Positions 36,511 through 46,205 are shown, numbered from the stretch's first letter. The stretch: DNA of 64,000 nucleotides from Actinomyces sp. (GCF_030524025.1 NZ_JAUNHI010000008.1:24748-88747); one strand, 5' to 3'. Translations and numbers: made by a program. Notes: generated by a model from the letters alone, not told the origin.

Positions 36511-37947
36511 ATGACCGAGCACAACCCCCCTCCCGCACACTCCCCCGGCGTCACGGACCGGGGCGACGCCGGATACGACAAGGCGCTCAAGAACCGCCAC
36601 ATCCAGATGATCGCCATTGGAGGGTCGATCGGCACCGGCCTCTTCCTGGGGGCGGGCCGCCTCGCCCAGGGAGGGGCCGGGCTGGCCCTGGCCTACGCCG
36701 TGTGCGGCGTCTTCGCCTTCGTCATGGTCCGCGCCCTGGGCGAGCTGGCGATCCGGCGCCCGTCCTCAGGCGCCTTCGTGTCCTACGCCCGGGAGTTCCT
36801 CGGGGAGAAGGGCGCCTACGTGACCGGCTGGTTCTTCTTCCTCGACTGGGCGGTCACGGTCATGGCCGACATCACCGCCGTCGCCCTCTACCTCCACTAC
36901 TGGAGCGCCTTCGACAGGATCCCTCAATGGATCCTGGCACTGGCCGCCCTCGCACTCGTCTTCATCCTCAACATGCTCAATGTCAAGATGTTCGGCGAGG
37001 CGGAGTTCTGGTTCGCCCTCATCAAGGTCTCCGCCATCGTGCTGTTCATGGTGGCCGCGATCTGGGCGATCCTCGCCGGAGCCCCGATCGGTAACTCAAC
37101 GGCCGGTCTGCACAACATCACTGACAACGGAGGGTTCTTCCCCGAGGGCCTGCCCATCGTCTTCACGCTCACGCTCGGGGTCATCTTTGCCTTCGGCGGC
37201 ACCGAGATGGTCGGCGTGGCCGCCGGAGAGGCCGCCGACGCCGTCAGGGTCCTGCCCAAGGCCATCAACTCCATGATCCTGCGCATCTTCGTGTTCTATG
37301 TCGGCTCGGTCATCCTCATGACACTCGTCCTGCCCTACACCGCCTACTCGGGGGGCGAGTCGCCCTTCGTCACCTTCTTCTCCGGGATCGGAATCCCCCA
37401 CGCCGGGGACATCATCCAGGTCGTCGTGCTGACCGCCGCCCTGTCCTCCCTCAACGCGGGGCTCTACGCCACCGGCAGGACGCTGCGCTCGATGGCGGTT
37501 GCCGGCGAGGCACCGCGCATGGCCGCCACACTCAACAAGAACCAGGTGCCGGCCGGCGGCATCATCATCACCTCGGCGCTGGGCCTGTTCGGCGTGCTGC
37601 TCAACGCATTCCTGCCCGGAACCGCCTTCGAGATCGTCATGAACCTCGCGGGCATCGGCATCGCCGGCACGTGGTCGGCAATCCTCGTCACCCACCTCGC
37701 CTTCCTGCGCCGGGTGCGGCGGGGCGAGGACAGCCGCCCGGCCTACCGGATGCCCCTGGCGCCGTTCTCCAACTATGCGGCACTCCTCTTCTTCGCCGTC
37801 GTCGTGGTCTCCAACCTCAGCTCGTCGGCCGGCCGCTGGACACTAGCGCTGTTCGTCATCGTCGTCCTGCTCATGGTCGCCGGCTGGTACACCGTGCGCG
37901 GCTCGATCCGCTCCGACCTGCTCGACGACATCGTCGACGCCGAGTGA
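36511..37947 (+). CDS. ansP: amino acid permease, probable asparagine/GABA type
   Basis: A 478-residue APC-superfamily (AAT family) transporter with twelve helices. It begins KALKNRHIQMIAIGGSIGTG and continues FLGAGRLAQGGAGL, ALGELAIRRPSSGAFVSYAR and the family's FAFGGTEMVGVAAGEA in helix 6. The start ATG follows GGAGG. The asparaginase gene begins 24 nt after its stop, which points to L-asparagine uptake followed by deamidation. The symbol is inferred from this pairing; GABA or other substrates remain possible. Confidence 0.82.
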   Translation: MTEHNPPPAHSPGVTDRGDAGYDKALKNRHIQMIAIGGSIGTGLFLGAGRLAQGGAGLALAYAVCGVFAFVMVRALGELAIRRPSSGAFVSYAREFLGEKGAYVTGWFFFLDWAVTVMADITAVALYLHYWSAFDRIPQWILALAALALVFILNMLNVKMFGEAEFWFALIKVSAIVLFMVAAIWAILAGAPIGNSTAGLHNITDNGGFFPEGLPIVFTLTLGVIFAFGGTEMVGVAAGEAADAVRVLPKAINSMILRIFVFYVGSVILMTLVLPYTAYSGGESPFVTFFSGIGIPHAGDIIQVVVLTAALSSLNAGLYATGRTLRSMAVAGEAPRMAATLNKNQVPAGGIIITSALGLFGVLLNAFLPGTAFEIVMNLAGIGIAGTWSAILVTHLAFLRRVRRGEDSRPAYRMPLAPFSNYAALLFFAVVVVSNLSSSAGRWTLALFVIVVLLMVAGWYTVRGSIRSDLLDDIVDAE

Positions 37948-37958
37948 GCGCCCCCGCG

Positions 37959-37964
37959 TAGTCT
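37959..37964 (+). promoter_or_regulatory. -10 element before asparaginase
   Basis: TAGTCT ends 6 nt before the ATG at 37971 and no ribosome site is visible, so the gene may have its own leaderless transcript in addition to read-through from the permease. Confidence 0.5.
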
Positions 37965-37970
37965 GGGCGC

Positions 37971-38981
37971 ATGCGCGTCCATCTCACGTACGCAGGCGGC
38001 ACGATCGGCATGGTCGACTCGCCCCGGGGCCTGGTCCCGGGGGCCGACCTCGAGGGCTGGCTCGAGGGCGTGCTCCCGGGCACCGGCCAGCAGGGGTCGC
38101 CCCTGGAGGTGACGGTCACCTCCCTCGACCCGCTCATCGACTCCTCCAACGCCACCCCGGAGTCCTGGCAGGCGATCATCGATGACCTGCGCGCCCGGAC
38201 CGAGGCGCAGGCCTTCGTCGTCCTCCACGGCACCGACACGATGGCCTACACGACGGCGGCCCTGTCCTACGCGCTGACCGACCTGGACACCCCGGTCGTC
38301 GTCACCGGGTCCCAGCTGCCTCTGGGGGTGGTCGGCTCCGACGCCGTCGGCAACGTCGTCGGTGCGCTGTGCGCCGCCACCTCCGGCCGCCTCCGGGGGG
38401 TCGGCCTCTTCTTCGGCCAGCACCTCCTGGCGGGCAACCGGGCGACGAAGACCAGCTCGTGGGCCTTCGAGGGCTTCGTCTCCCCATGCGCGCCGCCCCT
38501 GGCGACGGCCGGCGCCCCCTGGCGGTGGGCGGCCCCGGAGCCGCTCGGCACCGGCTGGCGGGCGGCGGCGCCCTACCGGCGGCACGACGTCGTCGTGCTC
38601 GACCTCGCCCCGGGGATCACCGCCGCGCGCCTCAGCGCACTGCTGTCCCCGGCTCCCGAGGCCGTCGTCCTGCGCGCCTTCGGCACGGGCAATGTCCCCA
38701 GCGCCGAGCCGGGCCTGACCGAGGCGTTGAGCGCCGTCATCGAGGCGGGGACCGCGGTGGTCGTAGCCTCCCAGTGCCAGCAGGCGCAGGTCCTGCTCGG
38801 CCACTACGAGTCCGGGGAGGCGCTCGCCCGACTCGGGGCGGTCGACAGTGGCGACATGACCCTGGAGGCCACCTACGCCAAGATCCAGTTCCTCCTCAGC
38901 CAGGGCCTGCGGGGCCCGGACCTGGCTGCGGCGATGGGCCGCTCGATCGCCGGGGAACTGAGCCCGGCCGCCCCCGCCTGA
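37971..38981 (+). CDS. ansA: L-asparaginase
   Basis: A 336-residue asparaginase hydrolysing L-asparagine to aspartate and ammonia. The first catalytic threonine lies in TYAGGTIGM, the second in VLHGTDTMAYTTAAL (T-D pair), with TGSQLPL and the KTSSWAFEGFVSP segment also conserved; the C-terminal domain has LRAFGTGNVP. No signal peptide, so it is the cytoplasmic type. It lies directly behind the permease. Confidence 0.92.
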   Translation: MRVHLTYAGGTIGMVDSPRGLVPGADLEGWLEGVLPGTGQQGSPLEVTVTSLDPLIDSSNATPESWQAIIDDLRARTEAQAFVVLHGTDTMAYTTAALSYALTDLDTPVVVTGSQLPLGVVGSDAVGNVVGALCAATSGRLRGVGLFFGQHLLAGNRATKTSSWAFEGFVSPCAPPLATAGAPWRWAAPEPLGTGWRAAAPYRRHDVVVLDLAPGITAARLSALLSPAPEAVVLRAFGTGNVPSAEPGLTEALSAVIEAGTAVVVASQCQQAQVLLGHYESGEALARLGAVDSGDMTLEATYAKIQFLLSQGLRGPDLAAAMGRSIAGELSPAAPA

Positions 38982-39107
38982 TCCGGGCGGCCGCGCTCGG
39001 CGGCCCGGCCTGGTCCGGGCGGCCGAGCCCGTGGGCGGAGGGAGCCCGTGGGCTGAGCGAGCCCGCAACGAGGCCCGTCGGCTCGGGTCAACTCCCGCCC
39101 GCGGTCC

Positions 39108-40691
39108 CTACTCCGTGGCGCCGCAGGTCAGCCCCTCCTCGGGCATGACCCCCGACAACAGGTAGGAGTCGACCGCCTCGGTCACGCACTGGCCGGCCCG
39201 GCCGTAGGCCGTGTGCCCGTCGCCGTCCCAGGTGAGCAGCCGGCCGGAGTCGAGCTGGTCGGCCAGGGACACCGACCAGTCGTACGGGGTGGCCGGGTCT
39301 CGCGTCGTCCCGACCACGAGGATCGGCGCGGCGCCCGCGGCATGGAGCTCCTTGCGCTCGCGGGTGGACCGGGCCCCCCAGGCCTGGCAGTACAGGTCGG
39401 AGTACGCCAGGCTCCGGCCGAAGGTAGGCGAGGCTGCCTCGATCTCGTCGGCCTCCATGGCCCACAGCTCGGTGTCACCCTCGACCGGGTAGTCGAGGCA
39501 GTTGATCGCGGCGATGACCTCGTCGCCGTTGCCCGTGTACGTGCCGTCATCGTTGCGGGAGGCGAAGATGTCGGCAATAGCCAGGAGCGTCGACCCGTCG
39601 TTCTGGAGCATCGCCTGATCGAGCGCCTCGGCGAGCACCCCCCAGGACTCCGACTGGTACATGATGCCGACGATGGCGTCCTCGGCGAGGCTGGCGGTCA
39701 GGGGGCGTGCCGGGTCGGAGGTCGGCACCGGCGTCGTTCTCGTGGCCTCGAGGAAGGTGCGGACCTGCCCGACACCGGAGTCGACGTCGCCGGTCAGCGG
39801 GCAGGCGTCCCCGCTCTGGCAGTCCTCGATGAACGCGCGCAGGGCCATCTCGAAGCCCTCGGCCTGGCCGAGGGTGATCTCGGCGGCGCTCAGACTCGGG
39901 TCGACGCCGCCGTCAAGCACCATCCGGCCGACATTGGTCGGGAACAGGTCGGCGTAGGTCGCCCCCAGGTAGGTCCCGTAGGAGTAGCCGAGGTAGGTGA
40001 GCACGTCTTGGCCGAGGGCGGCGCGCAGGACATCGAGGTCCCGGGCCGCGGAGACCGTGTCGATGTTCTCCAGCAGGCCGGGGGTGGTCGTGTTGGCCGC
40101 GCACTTGGCAGAGTAGGACTGGGCGGTCTGGGTGACGTCCGCCTGGATCTCCGACTCGGTGGCGTCCTGCGGCAGCGAGTCGGAGGCGGAGCGGTCCTCG
40201 TCCAGCTCGGCGTCGGTCAGGCACTCCACGGCGGTGGACTCGCCCACGCCACGGGGGTCGAAGCCCACGACGTCGTAGGACTCCAGGAGCGCGTCGGAGA
40301 AGAAGTCCTCGAGCGAGCCGACCAGCTCGATCCCCGAGCCGCCCGGGCCGCCGGGGTTGATGACGAGGTCCCCGATGGACGTGCCATCGGCCAGGCGCTT
40401 CTTGAGGGCGATCTCAATGGTCTGCCCCTCGGGGTCGTCGTAGTCGAGGGGCACCGTGAGCCGTGCGCACTCGAAGTCGCCCTCCTCGCCCTCGCAGGGC
40501 TGCCAGAACAGCTCCTGGCCGTAGTAGGCCTCCAGGCCCTCAGGCGCTGCCGGGGTGCTCGATGCCAGCGCGGGCGAGGGGGAGGAGCCGGTGCTTGAGG
40601 TGTCGGCGCAGGCCGCAGCCACCAGGACCAGGACGAGGGCGACGACAGCACCCACGGGACGCCGGCGTCGATGACGGTTGACAGTGCTCAC
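39108..40691 (-). CDS. TAP-family alpha/beta hydrolase lipoprotein
   Basis: A 527-residue secreted lipoprotein: basic start, hydrophobic helix and lipobox VAAACAD (lipidated Cys near residue 28), then an alpha/beta hydrolase. The oxyanion loop is NPGGPGGSG, the nucleophile elbow YLGYSYGTYLG, and the TAP-like C-terminal domain carries ILVVGTTRDPATPYDWSVSL (acid) and WDGDGHTAYG (His). Relatives are Streptomyces tripeptidyl aminopeptidases (SlpD/TAP). The start GTG 40691 is backed by a -10 element 6 nt upstream. It follows holB on the same strand and has a paralogue at 46218. Confidence 0.87.
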   Translation of the reverse strand: MSTVNRHRRRRPVGAVVALVLVLVAAACADTSSTGSSPSPALASSTPAAPEGLEAYYGQELFWQPCEGEEGDFECARLTVPLDYDDPEGQTIEIALKKRLADGTSIGDLVINPGGPGGSGIELVGSLEDFFSDALLESYDVVGFDPRGVGESTAVECLTDAELDEDRSASDSLPQDATESEIQADVTQTAQSYSAKCAANTTTPGLLENIDTVSAARDLDVLRAALGQDVLTYLGYSYGTYLGATYADLFPTNVGRMVLDGGVDPSLSAAEITLGQAEGFEMALRAFIEDCQSGDACPLTGDVDSGVGQVRTFLEATRTTPVPTSDPARPLTASLAEDAIVGIMYQSESWGVLAEALDQAMLQNDGSTLLAIADIFASRNDDGTYTGNGDEVIAAINCLDYPVEGDTELWAMEADEIEAASPTFGRSLAYSDLYCQAWGARSTRERKELHAAGAAPILVVGTTRDPATPYDWSVSLADQLDSGRLLTWDGDGHTAYGRAGQCVTEAVDSYLLSGVMPEEGLTCGATE

Positions 40692-40697
40692 GTGCGC

Positions 40698-40703
40698 AGC
40701 CTA
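40698..40703 (-). promoter_or_regulatory. -10 element of TAP lipoprotein gene
   Basis: TAGGCT on the minus strand ends 6 nt before the GTG at 40691. Upstream of it, 40743-40766 holds two tandem copies of GCCCGCTATGAC. Confidence 0.55.
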
Positions 40704-40790
40704 CGTGCCAGCAACACCTCGGCACTCATCCTGCGGGGGGAGGCCCGCTATGACGCCCGCTATGACGGTTTCATGGGTCGCCGGCGTCGG

Positions 40791-42002
40791 TCAGGCCTGG
40801 GGCCGCAGCTGGACCATGAGGGACTCGACGGCCAGCAGCGGGGCGACGTTGGAGCGCAGACGCGCCCGGCACTCCTCGATGGCGGCGATCCGGCTGAGGG
40901 ACTGCGCCGCCCCGGTGGAGCGGGCTACCTGGTCGACCTCCTGGGACATGTCGACGTTGACCCGCTCGATGTCGGCGCCCATCTGGGTGGCCAGGACGTC
41001 GCGGTAGAAGGACAGCAGGTCGATCATCGCCCTGTCGAGCACGTCGGTGCGGGCGCGACGGGCGCGGCGCTTGTGGTCCTCCTCGAGCTGACGCACCTGG
41101 GCGCGCAGCGCCGGCGGGACCCGGCCGTCCCCCTCAAGGCCCAGTGCCCGCAGGAGGGCGGCCTTCTCGGCCGCGTCCCGCTCAGCAGTGGCCTCGGCCG
41201 CCTCGGCCTGCGCGGCGTCGACGAGCTCGGCGGCCGCTAGGACCGCGTCCCCGACGCTGCGCAGCGAGACCGGCGCCTCGAGGAGGCGTCGACGCCGCTG
41301 CCAGGCGCCGGGGTCGGTGGCCAGGTGCCTGGCCAGGCCGATGTGGGACTGGCTGGCGCGCGCCGCCCTGGCCGCCAGGCCGGGCTCGGCGCCGTCGCGC
41401 CGTACGAGGAGCTCGGCGACCGCCTCGGCGGGCGGGACGCGCAGGGTGATCAGACGGCAGCGGGAGCGGATGGTGGGCAGGACGTCCTCGGCGCTGGGCG
41501 TGCACAGGATCCACACCGTCTGCGGGGGCGGCTCCTCGATGGACTTGAGCAGGACATTGGTCGTGCGCTCGACCATCCGGTCGGCGTCCTCGACGAGGAG
41601 GACACGCCAGCGCCCCGTCCAGGGGCGGCGCTGCGCCTCACCGATGAGTCTCTTGACCTCCTCCATCGTGATGAGGAGCTTGTCGGTGGCCAGGCGCACG
41701 ACGTCGGGGTGGGTGCCGTCAATGACCTCCCGGCAGGGCTTGCAGCGGCCGCACCCGGGCTCCTGCCCGGTGCACTGGAGGGAGGCGGCGAAGGCGCGGG
41801 CGGCGGTGGATCTGCCCGAGCCCGGGGGGCCGGTGACGAGCCAGGCGTGGCTCATGGCCGCACCCGCACCGGCAGCGGTGCCGGCCTGCTCCTGCTGGAG
41901 GCCGGCGGCACGTCGGTCGGACTCGTGGCGGGCGCTGCGTGCGGCGGCTTTGAAGGCGGCGACGACTGCTTCCTGGCCGACGACGTCCTCCCACACGCTC
42001 AT
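40791..42002 (-). CDS. holB: DNA polymerase III subunit delta'
   Basis: A 403-residue clamp-loader subunit. It begins SVWEDVVGQEAVVAAFKAA, has a P-loop variant GPPGSGRST (Arg in place of Lys, as in other actinobacterial delta' proteins, which do not need ATP hydrolysis), the zinc site C-x8-C-x2-C-x2-C around CGRCKPC, and LLVEDADRM and LLKSIEEPP. The ATG at 42002 overlaps the tmk stop by 4 nt, showing coupling. Open frame further upstream is the shadow of tmk. Confidence 0.93.
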   Translation of the reverse strand: MSVWEDVVGQEAVVAAFKAAARSARHESDRRAAGLQQEQAGTAAGAGAAMSHAWLVTGPPGSGRSTAARAFAASLQCTGQEPGCGRCKPCREVIDGTHPDVVRLATDKLLITMEEVKRLIGEAQRRPWTGRWRVLLVEDADRMVERTTNVLLKSIEEPPPQTVWILCTPSAEDVLPTIRSRCRLITLRVPPAEAVAELLVRRDGAEPGLAARAARASQSHIGLARHLATDPGAWQRRRRLLEAPVSLRSVGDAVLAAAELVDAAQAEAAEATAERDAAEKAALLRALGLEGDGRVPPALRAQVRQLEEDHKRRARRARTDVLDRAMIDLLSFYRDVLATQMGADIERVNVDMSQEVDQVARSTGAAQSLSRIAAIEECRARLRSNVAPLLAVESLMVQLRPQA

Positions 42003-42889
42003 CGGGGCCGCCTGCGGTGGGCGTCGGCCGCGGCGACGAAGGCCTCCAGCCCCATGAGCACGCTCTGGTGGGCGCCGGCGGCCACGCGGGCTCCGTGGGC
42101 TCGCACGGCCTCGACGGCGGCCTCGATGACCTCGTCGGCTACCTGGTCGACGGGGCGGTCGGCGTCGATGACGACGAAACGCGCGGGCTCGTCTGCGGCC
42201 AGCTCGAGGTAGGCGGCGCGCAGGGCGAGGTGGAAGGCCTCGGGCTCGCGCTCGAGCCGGTCGGTCGTGCCACGGGCCACGGTGCGCCGGGCCGCCAGGC
42301 CGGGCTCGGCGTCGAGCAGGATGGTCAGGTCGGGCACGAGGCCGCCGGTGGCCCACAGGGACAGGGCACGGACCTCCTGGGGTCCCAGTGCGCGGGCGGC
42401 CCCCTGGTAGGCGATCGAGGAGTCGAAGTAGCGGTCGGTCAGGACGACCGCGCCGCGCTCGAGGGCGGGACGGATGAGGGTGGCGGTGTGGTGGGCCCGG
42501 TCGGCGGCGTACAGGAGGGCCTCGGCGCGCGGGGCGACCTCCTGCCCATGCAGGAGCAGCTCGCGGATGGAGACACCGAGGGCCGTGCCCCCGGGCTCGC
42601 GGGTGAGCACATGGTCGACCCCGGCGGCGGCCAGGAGGTCGGCGAGGATGCGGATCTGGGTCGTCTTGCCCACGCCGTCGCCGCCCTCGAAGGAGATGAG
42701 GACGCCCGGGTGCCCGACGGGGTTCGCGGGGCCGGCAGGATGCGCGGGGTCGCCGGGGGTCTCGGGCTCGCCGGGGTTGCCGGAGCCGGCAGGGCTCCCG
42801 GGGTGGCGCGAGACGGCGGCAGGCTCGTCGATGCGCTCGAAGAGGCCGCGCCCGGGGGTGGTCCGGGGGCCGTGAGGTGCGTGGGTCAC
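41999..42889 (-). CDS. tmk: thymidylate kinase
   Basis: A 296-residue kinase phosphorylating dTMP to dTDP. The P-loop is SFEGGDGVGKTTQ, the DRY-type motif LTDRYFDSSIAYQGAARAL, and the LID carries ARRTVARG. The GTG at 42889 gives about 55 extra residues before the P-loop, Pro/Gly/Glu-rich and likely disordered; a -10 element 6 nt upstream supports it, but a shorter form starting nearer the P-loop cannot be excluded. It is coupled to holB. Confidence 0.92.
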   Translation of the reverse strand: MTHAPHGPRTTPGRGLFERIDEPAAVSRHPGSPAGSGNPGEPETPGDPAHPAGPANPVGHPGVLISFEGGDGVGKTTQIRILADLLAAAGVDHVLTREPGGTALGVSIRELLLHGQEVAPRAEALLYAADRAHHTATLIRPALERGAVVLTDRYFDSSIAYQGAARALGPQEVRALSLWATGGLVPDLTILLDAEPGLAARRTVARGTTDRLEREPEAFHLALRAAYLELAADEPARFVVIDADRPVDQVADEVIEAAVEAVRAHGARVAAGAHQSVLMGLEAFVAAADAHRRRPR

Positions 42890-42895
42890 GACGCC

Positions 42896-42901
42896 AGCGT
42901 A
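42896..42901 (-). promoter_or_regulatory. -10 element of tmk
   Basis: TACGCT on the minus strand ends 6 nt before the GTG at 42889, with no ribosome site: leaderless layout. Confidence 0.5.
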
Positions 42902-42965
42902 TCGGGCAGCAGCGACGCTCCGCCCTGCCGCACCGGGCGCGGGAGCGAGGCAACGCCTGTCCCGG

Positions 42966-43114
42966 GATGAGTAGTCCAAGGGGTGGGGGCCACGGGCAGG
43001 GTGGCACCCGTCCACGGACGCTCCTGCGCCCGGCCGTGCCATATGTCTCGATATGTCTCGATCTCGAGGTGCCATATCTACCGATCTCGAGGTGTCATAT
43101 GTCCCGATCTCGAG
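42966..43114. repeat. composite repeat element, locus 7 (three units)
   Basis: Header GATGAGTAGTCCAAGGGG (42966-42983), then units at 43036-43068 (extended to 33 nt by an internal duplication of ATATGTCTCG), 43069-43091 and 43092-43114. It sits just upstream of the tmk promoter. Confidence 0.85.
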
Positions 43115-43164
43115 GAGGGGGTGGGCCTGGGGCCGGCGCCGCCCTCCCCCGGGTCGCACCGGGG

Positions 43165-43254
43165 TCAGTACTCCTGACGCCGGACCAGGCGGCGGCGCAG
43201 TCCCGCCCCGGCGGTCACACGGGCGACACCGGGCGTGGCGATGCTCTTTGACAT
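43165..43254 (-). CDS. 29-residue basic peptide after ABC cassette
   Basis: The ATG at 43254 has AGGAAGGAA 6-14 nt upstream and starts a 29-residue frame (MSKSIATPGVARVTAG, then an Arg-rich end). It begins 30 nt after the last permease gene of the GntR/ABC cassette and reads in the same direction, so it probably shares the transcript. It is too short for a domain assignment. It could be a substrate, a regulatory peptide or chance. Confidence 0.4.
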   Translation of the reverse strand: MSKSIATPGVARVTAGAGLRRRLVRRQEY

Positions 43255-43284
43255 CTCAGGGTTCCTTCCTGTCTCATCGAGAAC

Positions 43285-43944
43285 TCAGTGGTCCTGGCGG
43301 CAGTACCACCAATGGGTCACGGCCAGGGACAGGCCCATGATGATGGAGAACACAAGCGGCAAGACGAGGTTGGACCCGCTCACCGTGTCCAGCAGGCCGG
43401 AGCGAACCGCCTCGACGGCAGCCAGGATCCCCTCGAACACCCCGAACACACCGAGCCACCACGCCACGATCCACACCGGCCACACCCTCCCGGACACGCA
43501 CAGGAAGAGCGGGACACCCGCCGCCACTCCGATCGAGGCGATGGCCAGCCATATGACAGCTCCGGTCGGGGCGCCAACGGCGACGCCCACGACCGTTATG
43601 AACAATCCAACGCCCCCCAGCAGGCCGATCGCCTCGAGCCAGCGCGCGAGAACCACCTCCCCACGGCTGACCGGCAGCAGCCCGTGGAGTCGGCGCAGCC
43701 GGGTGGAGGAGCCGTTGGACTGGTGGACGGCCTGCATGCCGCAGACGACGCCGATCCCCACGCCACCGGACCATGCGACCTCACCGCTGTGGAGGATGTC
43801 GGCCGCGGCACCGGCGCACAGGACCAGGCCCAGGAGCACCGCCCTCCAACGCCCGACCCCGAGCAGGTCGAGCGCGATGAGCGCGCCCAACCTGCGCCAC
43901 CGGGGGGTTGGCGGGGCGGTCTGGGGCTCATGCGGAACAGGCAC
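43285..43944 (-). CDS. ABC-2-type permease subunit (second)
   Basis: A 219-residue membrane protein with about six helices, starting at GTG 43944 after AAGGAGAGA. Family-like block LRRLHGLLPVSRGEVVLARW matches LRRLRAVLPVSRAEVLDAWW in the neighbour, and the ends agree (THWWYCRQDH versus SHRVYRVQDH), so the two genes are paralogues. Together with the ATPase they would form a small exporter or envelope-stress ABC system of the YtrB type. Confidence 0.7.
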   Translation of the reverse strand: MPVPHEPQTAPPTPRWRRLGALIALDLLGVGRWRAVLLGLVLCAGAAADILHSGEVAWSGGVGIGVVCGMQAVHQSNGSSTRLRRLHGLLPVSRGEVVLARWLEAIGLLGGVGLFITVVGVAVGAPTGAVIWLAIASIGVAAGVPLFLCVSGRVWPVWIVAWWLGVFGVFEGILAAVEAVRSGLLDTVSGSNLVLPLVFSIIMGLSLAVTHWWYCRQDH

Positions 43945-44001
43945 GATCTCTCTCCTTACGAGGCGGCAGGAATGTGGGACGGGCGCGAGACCCCGGTCGC
44001 C

Positions 44002-44592
44002 TCAATGGTCCTGGACCCGGTAGACCCGGTGGCTCAGCCACCACGAGGCGACGACGATGGCCAGCCCGACGCCCACGATGATGACGAGGAGGGTCGGGCC
44101 TACATCGGCCAGCGTGCCGGCGAGGAACCCCGCCGCAAGGCCCGCGACGAACAACGGAGCTCCCGTCCACACGAGCCCCGAGCCGTCGAAGCGCAGCGCC
44201 AGGGGGACGCACGGTGCGATGGCCGCCGCGAAGAGGACCGCCAGGACGGGGACCGGCAGGGCGGTGCTCGCTCGCGTCAGAGACACGATGACCATGGCCA
44301 GGACGGTGGACAGGACCAGGGCGGCGCCGGCGGCGAGCCACCAGGCGTCGAGCACCTCGGCGCGGCTGACCGGCAGGACCGCACGCAACCGTCGCAGCCG
44401 AGGGCGCTCAAGGATGTCATAGATGAGGCCCATGTGTCCGACACACGCCCCTAGTCCCATGATGCCGACGACGCTGACAGTGGCATCCTCGCGCGAGACC
44501 GCCACAGCGCCGGCAACCAGGGCGGTCACGACCACCAGGCTCAGGGGCGCGGGCCGGTTCGCCATGACGCGCAGGTCGAGCCGGATGAGCAT
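44002..44592 (-). CDS. ABC-2-type permease subunit (first)
   Basis: A 196-residue membrane protein with about six helices. I chose ATG 44592 (MLIRLDLRVMANRPAPLSL), with AGGA about 10 nt upstream; the open frame beyond it is the out-of-frame shadow of the ATPase end and of a relic. It is a paralogue of the downstream permease gene and lies between it and the ATPase. Confidence 0.7.
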   Translation of the reverse strand: MLIRLDLRVMANRPAPLSLVVVTALVAGAVAVSREDATVSVVGIMGLGACVGHMGLIYDILERPRLRRLRAVLPVSRAEVLDAWWLAAGAALVLSTVLAMVIVSLTRASTALPVPVLAVLFAAAIAPCVPLALRFDGSGLVWTGAPLFVAGLAAGFLAGTLADVGPTLLVIIVGVGLAIVVASWWLSHRVYRVQDH

Positions 44593-44663
44593 GAGTAGTG
44601 TCCTGAGCCGCTCCGGGCCCCGACCGGGCCGTTCCACCGTGCTCGGGAGTGCGGATGACGAGC

Positions 44664-44715
44664 TCAATGGTCCTGCCTTTCGTGGAGTCGGTGGCTCAGC
44701 CACCAGGAGGTGCCG
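44664..44715 (-). pseudogene. C-terminal relic of a third permease
   Basis: Between the ATPase stop and the first permease, the minus strand encodes SWWLSHRLHERQDH then stop. This is the same C-terminal signature as the two permeases (SWWLSHRVYRVQDH, THWWYCRQDH). Nothing of the rest of the gene remains. Confidence 0.55.
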
Positions 44716-44755
44716 ATACTCGGTGCCGGCACCGTCGGACGGGGACGCGGCGGTC

Positions 44756-45576
<821 letters not shown>

Positions 45577-45580
<4 letters not shown>

Positions 45581-45966
45581 TGGTCCTCCAGGGTGGTCAT
45601 GACGGTGTCGAGGATGGTGTGCAGGTCCTCGTCGCCGAGCCCGGCCAGCCGGCCCCGCTCGACGGCGCGACCGAGGTGCTCCTCGACCTCGCGCAGCACC
45701 TGCTCGTGGATGAAGGCGGAGTCGCGGGGCAGGACGTAGTAGCCCTTGCCCGGGACGTTGGCGAGGAAGCCCTCGGACACGAGGTCGGAGTAGGCGCGGG
45801 TCGTCGTGATGACGCTGACCCGCAGGTCACGTGCCAGGGCCCGGATCGAGGGCAGGCGCTCGTCGGCCTCGAGACGGCCCGACAGGATCGCGTCCTCGAT
45901 CTGACGCTTGATCTGCTCATAGATGGGGACTCCCGCGGTGTTCGACAGGACGACTGAGAGCGGCAT
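45577..45966 (-). CDS. GntR-family regulator, YtrA subfamily
   Basis: A 129-residue repressor: winged helix (PIYEQIKRQIEDAILSGRLE, LPSIRALARDLRVSVITTTR, GYYVLP) with a short C-terminal dimerisation helix of about 50 residues, as in the YtrA group. The ATG follows AAAGGAG. It is the first gene of the ABC cassette. The inverted repeat at 45980-45999 lies right upstream and recurs in the promoter of the divergent TAP gene at 46180-46199. Confidence 0.9.
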
Positions 45967-45979
45967 CGCGACTCCTTTC

Positions 45980-45999
45980 GTACATACACACTATATACA
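45980..45999. promoter_or_regulatory. GntR/YtrA operator, site 1
   Basis: GTACATA, five bases, then TATATACA: an imperfect inverted repeat 14 nt upstream of the gntR start. The same 20-bp layout occurs at 46180-46199. Confidence 0.6.
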
Positions 46000-46179
46000 G
46001 TCGGCGGTCTGGTGGCGAACCCCGGATGTGCCACCCCGCCACCGAAGGACCCGGGTGCGCCAACTCGACGACGCGCATTTTTCGGTGTCATTGCGGCGCA
46101 CAGCCATCCGTCCCGCTCGGTGCGCCTCGCGACGGCAACAGGCTGGTAGGCCACCAGCCTAGCATACGTCACACTATCT

Positions 46180-46199
46180 GTACATACTCAGCATGTACA
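46180..46199. promoter_or_regulatory. GntR/YtrA operator, site 2
   Basis: GTACATA, five bases, then CATGTACA; with the preceding T the arms are TGTACAT and ATGTACA. It lies 6 nt upstream of the -10 element TATCTT of the TAP gene, where bound repressor would block the -35 region. Confidence 0.65.
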
Positions 46200-46205
46200 C
46201 CGTGA

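Noticed and set aside
42003..43007. N-terminal extension of the holB frame (738 codons in total)
   Set aside because: The extension is the out-of-frame reading of tmk; the true start ATG 42002 overlaps the tmk stop.
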